This document shows positions 1-7,928 of a stretch of 64,000 bases of DNA, in pieces. Below the pieces are notes generated by a model that did not search any database, was not told where the DNA came from, and saw only the letters and a list, made by a program, of their open reading frames with translations. This DNA comes from Cupriavidus nantongensis (GTDB taxonomy: Bacteria > Pseudomonadota > Gammaproteobacteria > Burkholderiales > Burkholderiaceae), in contig NZ_CP014844.1 in the NCBI RefSeq assembly GCF_001598055.1, positions 4,305,642-4,369,641 of the forward strand. The letters run 5' to 3'. The position numbers and the translations under genes are program-made. Numbering within the stretch: the first letter of the stretch is position 1; every line of letters begins with the position of its first letter.

Positions 1-1
1 G

Positions 2-961
2 CTCGCGCTGTTGCTCGCGGCACAAGCCATCATCACCGGCCTTTTGCTCACGCTGTTCACGATGACGACCGCCTACGGCGTCATCCATGCAAGTCTCCGC
101 GCAGGCGATTTCGTTATGATTGCCAGCTACATCGTGACACTGGCAACACCTTTCACTAACCTCGCTGGGTCGCTGTCCGATTTGCGCCGCAACCATCTCG
201 CGCTGCGCGAGAGTTTCGGGCTACTGGAGCTGCAAATCGAGCGCAGTGAATCTGCAGCCCACATCGATCGCGCCGCGAACGAAGTCTGCCGAATCGAGCG
301 CGCAACTGTCATACAAGGCGGCAAGCAGATTCTGCAGAACGTGAACATCACTGTCAGGCAGGGCGAGCTTGTCGCGCTCACCGGACCATCCGGTGCGGGC
401 AAATCGAGCCTGGTCCACTTGCTGCTCGGTCTCGCCCGCCCCGCCGCTGGCGCCATCTATCTGTTTGACTCCGACGTCAGCAAGCTATCCGTTAGCGATA
501 TCGCCCAGGAAGTCGCTGTCGCACCGCAGGCGCCGATGATACTGACGGGCTCTCTCAGGGAAAATTTGATTTACGGCTGCGACAACTTGCCGTCAGACCA
601 GGCACTGCACGAACTCGTTAGTTTGCTCGAACTGCAGGATATCGCGGCAGAAGGGAACGGCGATATTCTGGAGCGCCCGCTCGGCATTCAAGGCAGGGCC
701 CTATCAGGCGGAGAACGCCAGCGTGTCGCACTGGGCCGTGCTCTCGCGCGCCGCCCGGCGGTCATCATTCTGGATGAGCCGACCTCATCGCTCGATCCGG
801 AGCGCGAGGCGCGAATCTTCGCACGTGTTCGGCAGCGGGTGCCAACCCTTATCGTGGTTACGCATCGCCATGCGCTTGTCCAGGCGGCAGATCGCGTATA
901 TCGCGTTGCGAACGGAAGTGTTCAAGAGGATTCTTCAAGGGTTGCGAACGCCGCGGGGTGA
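2..961 (+). CDS. ABC exporter, half-transporter (permease + ATPase), 5'-truncated by window edge
   Basis: The reading frame is open from base 2, so the N-terminal part of the membrane domain lies outside the window; about 319 residues are visible. The visible part begins in the last transmembrane helices and continues into a complete nucleotide-binding domain with Walker A GPSGAGKS, signature LSGGERQRVALGRAL, Walker B VIILDEPTSSLD and the switch His in VVTH. The linker wording (GDFVMIASYIVTLATPF) resembles Atm1/HMT-type half-transporters, which act as homodimers in the inner membrane. The gene ends 72 bases before a HisC-like aminotransferase on the same strand, so the two may form one transcription unit. 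GC content is lower than in the housekeeping genes to the right. The substrate is unknown; export of a product that the aminotransferase helps to make is a guess from context. Confidence 0.85.
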   Translation, partial: LALLLAAQAIITGLLLTLFTMTTAYGVIHASLRAGDFVMIASYIVTLATPFTNLAGSLSDLRRNHLALRESFGLLELQIERSESAAHIDRAANEVCRIERATVIQGGKQILQNVNITVRQGELVALTGPSGAGKSSLVHLLLGLARPAAGAIYLFDSDVSKLSVSDIAQEVAVAPQAPMILTGSLRENLIYGCDNLPSDQALHELVSLLELQDIAAEGNGDILERPLGIQGRALSGGERQRVALGRALARRPAVIILDEPTSSLDPEREARIFARVRQRVPTLIVVTHRHALVQAADRVYRVANGSVQEDSSRVANAAG

Positions 962-1033
962 CCAGGCGACAGGGATCATCGCTATTCTCCGATGCAGGGC
1001 GGATCGGATAGCTTATCGAATCAAGGGGCTAGG

Positions 1034-2104
1034 ATGAGTAAATTCTGGAGTCGGGGGTTGGATGGATTGACCCCGTACACACCGGGCGAGCAACCCCGGC
1101 AGAGCGGCTTGATCAAGCTAAATACTAACGAGAGTCCGTTCGGACCTTCTCCCGCGGTCACCGATGTGCTTCGGACTTGGCCCGCCGAGCAACTGAGGCG
1201 CTATCCCGATCCAGATTCCACCGCGTTGTGCAACGCACTGGCCCGCGAGCACGGCGTGCGCGTCGACAATGTGTTCGTCGGAAATGGCTCCGACGAAGTG
1301 CTGGCACATACGTTCTGCGCACTGCTCAGGCATGACCAGCCAATTCTAATTCCGGACGTGACCTACGCCTTCTACCGGACCTACTGCGCGCTGTATGGCA
1401 TTACCTACAAGGCGATTCCACTCGATTCGGAGTATCGGATCAATGTGAGCGCGTACGAGGTGCCCTGCGGCGGCGTGGTGCTGGCCAATCCGAATGCACC
1501 CACCGGCATCGCGCTGGCGCGCGCCGACATCGAACGCTTGCTGGCATCGCATCCGGACCAAGTGGTCGTCGTCGATGAAGCCTACGTGGATTTCGGCGGT
1601 GAAAGCGCAATCGAATTGACGGAGCGCTACCCCAATCTGTTGGTCGTCCGTACCTTCTCTAAGTCGAGGGGCCTGGCGGGGATACGAGTTGGCTACGCGC
1701 TGGGCCACGCGGCATTGATTGGCGGCTTGAATAGGATCAAGAACAGCTTCAACTCGTACCCGGTGTCGTCGTTGTCAGCCGCCGCAGCCATTGCTTCGCT
1801 AGGGGACACGGACCATTTTGCCAGTACCGTTGCCGAGATCATTCGGCTGCGCCAACTCGTGGCCGGGGAACTCGGACGTTTGGGGATGCTGGTTCTTCCG
1901 TCATCGGCCAATTTTCTGTTCGCAGCACATCCAGCCTGCCCCGCATCACGCCTGCTGGCCGGTCTGCGCCAGAACGGTGTGCTGGTCAGGCATTTCGTGA
2001 GCCCGCGAACTGAGAACTTCCTGCGTATCACGATCGGTTCGGAAAGCGATTGTAGAGCGCTGGTGATGGCGCTGAGGAAAGTGCTATCTGATCGGTCTGG
2101 ATGA
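1034..2104 (+). CDS. HisC-like PLP-dependent aminotransferase
   Basis: A 356-residue class I/II aminotransferase of the histidinol-phosphate aminotransferase family. Visible family motifs are LNTNESPFGPSP near the N-terminus, NPNAPTG, the PLP-ring Asp in VVVDEAYVDFG, the Schiff-base Lys in TFSKSRGLAGIR, and a carboxylate-binding Arg in FLRITIGS. I chose the ATG at 1034 (MSKFW) because AAGGGG lies upstream; an in-frame ATG at 992 would add 14 residues of poor quality. It stands alone, without other his genes, and follows an ABC exporter, so it is unlikely to be the housekeeping hisC. A role in a specialised amino-acid or peptide product is inferred. The true substrate cannot be told from sequence. 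Confidence 0.8.
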   Translation: MSKFWSRGLDGLTPYTPGEQPRQSGLIKLNTNESPFGPSPAVTDVLRTWPAEQLRRYPDPDSTALCNALAREHGVRVDNVFVGNGSDEVLAHTFCALLRHDQPILIPDVTYAFYRTYCALYGITYKAIPLDSEYRINVSAYEVPCGGVVLANPNAPTGIALARADIERLLASHPDQVVVVDEAYVDFGGESAIELTERYPNLLVVRTFSKSRGLAGIRVGYALGHAALIGGLNRIKNSFNSYPVSSLSAAAAIASLGDTDHFASTVAEIIRLRQLVAGELGRLGMLVLPSSANFLFAAHPACPASRLLAGLRQNGVLVRHFVSPRTENFLRITIGSESDCRALVMALRKVLSDRSG

Positions 2105-2302
2105 CGTTCCTGGCCGCCGAAGAATGCTTGATTCCGATGGAGTATACGGCGCGTTCAGGCTTGGAGCCGCGGACGCCCGATGCCGATGCGCAAGTCCATG
2201 CTTTCCCTATGCGCAGATGCGGGCCCGCATCTGCCGTGGCACTCACCCAATCGGGCCGACAGCTGAGAACAGTATGCAATGCGCAAGGGCAGAGAAACCG
2301 CA

Positions 2303-2965
2303 ATGACGGCGGCGCCATCCGGACAACCATCCGTGCGGGCATCCGGACGTCCTTCGCTGGAACGGGCCGGGCAGCTTGCCGACACCATCATGGAGCACGC
2401 CACCCGGCTCTTCATCGAGCATGGCTATGGCGCCACCAGCGTGGAGGCTATTGCCGCCGCCGCAGGCATTTCCCAGAAGACCTACTACACCCGCTTTGCC
2501 GGCAAGGCAGAAGTCTTCGAGGCGGCCGTGCTGCGTTACGTGGCGCAGAACCTGCGAACCGGACAGCCGGCGCAAGCCGACAGCGAGCCGCTGGAGGAAC
2601 GCCTGGTCCGCATGGCCTGTGAACTGCTCGAATGGATCCCGCGACCCAAGGTCCTGGGCCTGTATCGCGTGACGATTGCCGAAGCACCACGGTTTCCACA
2701 ACTGGCCCGAACCGTGGTCGACTTCGCGATCCTCGGCGCGGCACGCTCATTCGAGCCGGTATTCCGCACCTGGGCTGCGGGCAATCCGAGCGATGACGAG
2801 ATCGGCTTCGTGGCCTCGCAGTTCCTGCAGAGCGTGGCGGCCGAGCCATGCCATCGGGCGGTTCAGGGATTGGATGCGGCGGGGTTGGATGCGCCGCGGC
2901 GTGAGAAGGTGCGGCGTGCTGTTCGGTTGTTTTTTCGGGGGTTTTCGCAGCGGGGTGAGGGCTGA
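2303..2965 (+). CDS. TetR/AcrR family transcriptional regulator
   Basis: About 220 residues. The N-terminal helix-turn-helix domain is typical of TetR: an ATRLFIEHGYGATSVEAIAAAAGISQKTYYTRF-type region at roughly residues 24-56, with the recognition helix around GISQKTYYTRF. The C-terminal ligand domain carries LYRVTIAEAPRFPQLA, as in the AefR-like (TetR_C_7) subfamily, whose members often control efflux or fatty-acid and solvent responses. I prefer the ATG at 2303 (GAGA a few bases upstream), but an ATG at 2279 would add 8 residues. No obvious target gene is adjacent: the downstream pair reads the other way and ends at 3231. The inducing ligand is unknown. Confidence 0.85.
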   Translation: MTAAPSGQPSVRASGRPSLERAGQLADTIMEHATRLFIEHGYGATSVEAIAAAAGISQKTYYTRFAGKAEVFEAAVLRYVAQNLRTGQPAQADSEPLEERLVRMACELLEWIPRPKVLGLYRVTIAEAPRFPQLARTVVDFAILGAARSFEPVFRTWAAGNPSDDEIGFVASQFLQSVAAEPCHRAVQGLDAAGLDAPRREKVRRAVRLFFRGFSQRGEG

Positions 2966-3230
2966 CTGACCGCGTCGGCAATCCTGTGCTGTGAACTTAG
3001 ACTCGTCTCATTCTCCGACGTGCGCGTGACGCGTAGGCTTGCCCATGGTGCTGAACACACCTCTGGTAACGGCCTCACCGCGCCCGTCAGCCTGCGGTAT
3101 TTCTATCCATAGCCTTGCAGAGGCCGGGTAGCGCGCATCGATACAAGACCCGCGAGGGGAAGGATGCGGGCCGATTTGCCAGCGGTGTTCAAGTACCCGG
3201 CCGCCCTACGAACAGGGGCGAACTAAACAA
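2966..3230. other. Gene-free junction between core-like and AT-richer DNA
   Basis: About 265 bases between the convergent tetR-like gene and the NACHT-like ATPase gene. I see no credible reading frame, tRNA or perfect inverted repeat. GC content drops on entering 3231, so this may be one edge of an acquired segment, but no attachment-site repeat is visible. Confidence 0.4.
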
Positions 3231-4367
3231 TCACTCACGCGCGGCCATTTCGAGAGCAATTTCGTGGAACAGATTGGTGAGCGCCGGTGCGATCTCGTTG
3301 GCTGTAATTCCACCTAGCTGTTGAGCAACCAACTTAGACTCGCGCCATACCAGACTGTCTGCAAGGAACGTTCGCGGCCCGGCATCCACAACATTAACCC
3401 AGCCGCCAGCATCTCCTAATGATCTGAGAAAGAAAGGGCGCAACGCATAGCTTCCTTCGCGCAGAATATCGGCAGTGATGTCTGCGTCGATATCAGCGGA
3501 TTTCCAGTTGCAGGCTTTAATAAGCCACTGAGTTGCATCCTCAGGATTGACGGCCTGAATATGACCCATCTGTAGAGAGACGCTCCCATCTGCACGTTCA
3601 ATTCGGCGCAGTAGTTCCTGTTCCTCAACAAAGGTATCTCGCGCAGCAAGGATTACTGTGCCACCACCGCCTACATCGTCGATGAATTCCTTCAGCGCAA
3701 GCCACGCGTCCTCATAGCCATCTGCATCGACAAGTTCATCAAACCCGTCGATGGCTGCGACCAATAGACCATGTCTAACGAGGATGGGTACATGTCGCGC
3801 TCCGAACGCCGTCCCCATCTCCTGGGTCGTTGCAGCGAGAACATCTCGAAAATTTGACAAGCGTCGACCCCGACTCGATATATGGAGTATAGGGGGAGCG
3901 ACTGCCCCGCGTGCGCACTTTGCCGCTTGAGCACGTGCGAGCTGCTCGACTTGAAATGTCTTGCCAACTCCGGCGGGACCATCCAATAGAATTAAGATTG
4001 TCTTCTCTGAAGCTCCTCCGAGCCGACCAGCGAGTTCGGCAGAGGTCACTGCCGCGCCGTCAAGCTTTATAGTCGATGGTATCGCCAGACCGCTAGGTTG
4101 CTTATCAAAAATGCGACGCTGTATTTCGGCAAACTTCGCGATGTTGGCAAACTCCTCAGACGCGAGCAACGATCGCATATTTGGGTACGTTCTTTCACGA
4201 TGCTTCGCCGTTACGGATCCTGTTTCTGGATGCAGCTCGTAGACAACGTCACGCCCGTTGCGAACCAAATTAATTCTGCTTTTACCCTGAACTCGCTTGA
4301 TCTTTTGTTCTGTAAATGGGTCGGCAAAGGCGATCACGTCCTGCCAAAAGGAATGTTGTTCGCTCAT
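3231..4367 (-). CDS. NACHT/STAND-like P-loop ATPase (possible defence protein)
   Basis: A 378-residue protein with a Walker A GPAGVGKT at residues 130-137 and a hydrophobic Walker B followed by DGFDELVD (residues 201-214). The second acidic pair after the first Asp is typical of NACHT and other STAND NTPases. A sensor-like strand TVILAARDT follows at 237-245. The N-terminal 115 residues match no domain I recognise, and the protein ends shortly after the ATPase core. It therefore lacks the long repeat sensor of classic Avs/NLR proteins, or has lost it. The start ATG is 2 bases after the stop of the upstream NYN-like gene, so the two are almost certainly cotranslated. GC content is visibly lower than in flanking genes, suggesting acquisition. 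ATP binding is well supported; a role in phage or plasmid defence is inference. Confidence 0.7.
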   Translation of the reverse strand: MSEQHSFWQDVIAFADPFTEQKIKRVQGKSRINLVRNGRDVVYELHPETGSVTAKHRERTYPNMRSLLASEEFANIAKFAEIQRRIFDKQPSGLAIPSTIKLDGAAVTSAELAGRLGGASEKTILILLDGPAGVGKTFQVEQLARAQAAKCARGAVAPPILHISSRGRRLSNFRDVLAATTQEMGTAFGARHVPILVRHGLLVAAIDGFDELVDADGYEDAWLALKEFIDDVGGGGTVILAARDTFVEEQELLRRIERADGSVSLQMGHIQAVNPEDATQWLIKACNWKSADIDADITADILREGSYALRPFFLRSLGDAGGWVNVVDAGPRTFLADSLVWRESKLVAQQLGGITANEIAPALTNLFHEIALEMAARE

Positions 4368-4369
4368 GT

Positions 4370-5014
4370 CTATAGCCTGTAGGTGAGGCCTGCAATATTA
4401 AGATGCTTGCTTTCGTCTTCGCGAGTCACCCTAAACACATAGGTCGGCAATCCCCATTGCTCAGCAACGATAACTCCGGGCAAAAGATCATCATCATCTC
4501 CGATAACAATTGCCATAGAGTCGGGTTTTTGACCGCGTTTAAAATTTCTGCTTTCGGTACGACAGTAACTGAGAAGATCTGAAACGAGGGCCGTGTCAAC
4601 CATCTTCTGTTGATCCTGCCCCCCATCACGGTGTCGAAGCGTATCAAACAGAGGTAAACGTCGGCCACCACAACTCAAAACGTTTCCATATTCCACATCT
4701 GCAAGAAATGAAATTTTGTTTCTTACAACTGGGCGTAGTCTGGGAACAGCATCCTCCCAAGCCCTTCTATCCAATGTCTCTGTCTTCCCGCTATGCCAAC
4801 CGTGATAAATACGGTTCCTAATAATTCGGATCTGCCGTCCGGGTTCAATGTCAACCAGCTTAGCTGCGACCCGAGATTGGAGTTCAGTAAAACACTCTTC
4901 GACGTTTGATGCCCGGTCCCTCAACGTTACTTTCTGGTCATCGGACGGATTCCATTTTGGCCGGATTATTCGCCTAGCGCTATCCCAATCAATAAAGGTA
5001 TATGCGGTAATCAT
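4370..5014 (-). CDS. NYN/PIN-like nuclease domain protein
   Basis: A 214-residue protein. The spacing of its acidic residues fits the NYN branch of the PIN-like RNase superfamily: an N-terminal strand ending in FIDWDSAR (D9, D11), a middle segment QQKMVDTALVSDLL (D140, D146), then IVIGDDDDLLPGV (D173-D176), as in the family's usual IVSGDGDF motif. These would bind the metal ions used for RNA cleavage. The region between residues 20 and 105 is an unusual insert with a basic stretch RQIRIIRNRIYHGWH. The gene is first in a minus-strand pair, with the NACHT-like ATPase starting 2 bases after its TAG stop. I recognise the fold by motif only; catalytic activity is inferred. An effector (nuclease) plus regulator/sensor (ATPase) arrangement is plausible. 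Confidence 0.6.
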   Translation of the reverse strand: MITAYTFIDWDSARRIIRPKWNPSDDQKVTLRDRASNVEECFTELQSRVAAKLVDIEPGRQIRIIRNRIYHGWHSGKTETLDRRAWEDAVPRLRPVVRNKISFLADVEYGNVLSCGGRRLPLFDTLRHRDGGQDQQKMVDTALVSDLLSYCRTESRNFKRGQKPDSMAIVIGDDDDLLPGVIVAEQWGLPTYVFRVTREDESKHLNIAGLTYRL

Positions 5015-5331
5015 GGAGTATTGTCAGTGCTACGTCACAGCAAAAGGTTGTTGATCTACCGTATCTTCAATCGTTGTCGAGCGGAGGCTGCTTTCTGAAC
5101 AGCGAATGCGCTTTATTGATTCGCCAACCTCCGGGCTGAATAGGCGAGATCATACTCTATGGAAGAGCACGCGAACGACCGCTGTAATGCCGGGTAGCCA
5201 ATCTCGCCATCGTGGTGAGATTCGAGTGAAGTGGCGCGAGTTGGGTCATTGGCTTTCTGATCTGGTGCTGCATCGAGGGGTTGAATCTGGAACAGATAGC
5301 GGCCATCTCGCTTCTTTTACTCGCAGCCAAA
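5015..5331. other. Gene-free stretch upstream of the NYN-like gene and downstream of nrdB
   Basis: It holds the 5' region of the minus-strand NYN/ATPase pair. Short open frames on the plus strand near 5106-5330 have no start signal or recognisable motif, and I read them as noncoding or as decayed remnants. No clear -10/-35 pair stands out. Confidence 0.4.
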
Positions 5332-5359
5332 AGAAATGGGAGCCTCAGCTCCCATTTCT
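5332..5359 (-). terminator. Rho-independent terminator of nrdB
   Basis: A perfect 12-bp stem (AGAAATGGGAGC paired with GCTCCCATTTCT) with a 4-base loop, lying 26 bases past the nrdB stop. On the minus strand it is followed by TTTTGG, giving a usable T-rich tail. Confidence 0.85.
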
Positions 5360-5385
5360 GTCATTGCATGATAACAGCAGGTGGT

Positions 5386-6573
5386 TCAATCCCAGCTCAA
5401 CGCCCCACCCGTCTGATACTCAATAACCCGCGTCTCAAAGAAGTTCCTCTCCTTCTTCAGATCGATCATCTCAGACATCCACGGGAACGGATTCTCCTCA
5501 TTCGGGAACAGCTGATCCAACCCAATCTGCTGGCACCGACGATTGCAGATGAACCGCAGGTAAGACTTGAACATCGGCGCATTCAGACCCAGCACGCCGC
5601 GCGGCATGGTGTCCTCTGCATAGCGATACTCCAGGTCAACAGCCTTCTTGAACAGCTCCGTAATCTCAGCCTTGAACTCCGCCGTCCACAGATGCGGATT
5701 CTCCAGCTTGATCTGATTAATCAGGTCAATCCCAAAATTGCAATGCAGCGACTCATCCCGCAGGATGTACTGATACTGCTCCGCCGCCCCGGTCATCTTG
5801 TTCTGCCGCCCCATCGCCAGGATCTGCGTGAAGCCCACATAGAAGAACAGCCCTTCCATGATGCAGGCAAACACGATCAGCGACTTCAGCAGCTTCTGGT
5901 CGTTTTCCGGCGTGCCGGTCTTGAACGACGGGTCGGTCAGCGTGTCGATGAACGGGATCAGGAACTCGTCCTTGTCGCGGATCGACTGCACTTCGTGGTA
6001 CGCGTTGAAGATCTCGGCTTCGTTCAGGCCCAGCGATTCAACGATGTACTGGTAGGCGTGCGTGTGGATGGCCTCTTCGAAGGCCTGGCGCAGCAGGTAC
6101 TGGCGGCATTCCGGCGCGGTGATCTGGCGGTAGGTGCCCAGCACGATGTTGTTGGCGGCCAGCGAGTCGGCGGTGACGAAGAAGCCCAGGTTGCGCTTGA
6201 TGATGCGGCGCTCGTCCTCGGTCAGGCCGTTGGGGTCTTTCCACAGGGCGATGTCGCGGGACATGTTGATTTCCTGCGGCATCCAGTGGTTGGCGCAGCC
6301 GGCCAGGTACTTTTCCCACGCCCACTTGTACTTGAACGGGACCAGCTGGTTGACGTCGGTGGCGCCGTTGATGACGCGCTTGTCGGCGGCGTTGACGCGG
6401 CGGGTGCTTTGCGCGGCGGCGGCGTTGGGGTTGTTGCCCAGGATGCCGGCTTGCGTGGCGCTCGGCGGCAGGATGCCTTGCTGGTCGACCGAGGCGGCGG
6501 CAGCAGCGGGTTGCAGGGCAGGCTGCGGTGCGGCCTGCGGGGTGGCTTGAACGTCGTCGTCCCAGCTCAGCAT
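5386..6573 (-). CDS. nrdB: Class Ia ribonucleotide reductase, beta (radical) subunit
   Basis: A 395-residue NrdB, which houses the diiron-tyrosyl radical used by NrdA to make deoxyribonucleotides. All iron ligands are present, at a constant offset from the E. coli protein: D136, E167 and H170 ([11 protein letters not shown]), E240, E274 and H277 (RDESLHCNF). The radical tyrosine is Y174, so this is not the Tyr-free class Ic type. The first 60 residues are an Ala/Gln/Pro-rich tail before the fold starts. The ATG is preceded by GGAGA. In relatives nrdB follows nrdA closely; here an IS110 element separates them. A good terminator lies just past the stop codon. Confidence 0.97.
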   Translation of the reverse strand: MLSWDDDVQATPQAAPQPALQPAAAAASVDQQGILPPSATQAGILGNNPNAAAAQSTRRVNAADKRVINGATDVNQLVPFKYKWAWEKYLAGCANHWMPQEINMSRDIALWKDPNGLTEDERRIIKRNLGFFVTADSLAANNIVLGTYRQITAPECRQYLLRQAFEEAIHTHAYQYIVESLGLNEAEIFNAYHEVQSIRDKDEFLIPFIDTLTDPSFKTGTPENDQKLLKSLIVFACIMEGLFFYVGFTQILAMGRQNKMTGAAEQYQYILRDESLHCNFGIDLINQIKLENPHLWTAEFKAEITELFKKAVDLEYRYAEDTMPRGVLGLNAPMFKSYLRFICNRRCQQIGLDQLFPNEENPFPWMSEMIDLKKERNFFETRVIEYQTGGALSWD

Positions 6574-6648
6574 GATGTGGTTCTCCGTGATTCGGTGTTT
6601 GGGGGCGGCGGTTGGTCAGTGTTTTGACTTTTCACTTCGTGGTGGCGC

Positions 6649-6687
6649 CGGCCCTCTCCCCCGGCCCCTCTCCCGCAAGCGGGAGAG
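6649..6687. repeat. REP-like palindrome, left part of a copy split by the IS element
   Basis: Contains a perfect 9-bp hairpin CTCTCCCGC-AA-GCGGGAGAG (6668-6687). The natural continuation GGGAGCAAACC is found at 7901-7911, on the far side of the IS element. A related intact copy at 19231-19264 shares the 15 bases AGAGGGGAGCAAACC on its minus strand, which shows that the two halves here belong together. Confidence 0.8.
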
Positions 6688-6702
6688 CAACTGTGTTTAA
6701 AG

Positions 6703-7898
<1,196 letters not shown>

Positions 7899-7912
7899 AG
7901 GGGAGCAAACCG
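7899..7912. repeat. Right part of the split REP-like repeat, with duplicated core
   Basis: AGGGGAGCAAACCG continues the palindrome that stops at 6687 once the IS element is removed. The AG at 7899-7900 (CT on the minus strand) duplicates 6686-6687. It lies 17 bases beyond the nrdA stop codon. Confidence 0.7.
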
Positions 7913-7928
7913 AGGGGTTAGGTGAGAC

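Noticed and set aside
5106..5426. Plus-strand open frame upstream of the nrdB terminator
   Set aside because: No ribosome site or motif, and it runs through the terminator hairpin and into the nrdB 3' end.
5386..6573. Possibility that NrdB is a Tyr-free class Ic protein
   Set aside because: Y174 is present at the radical position and all six metal ligands align at the expected spacing.
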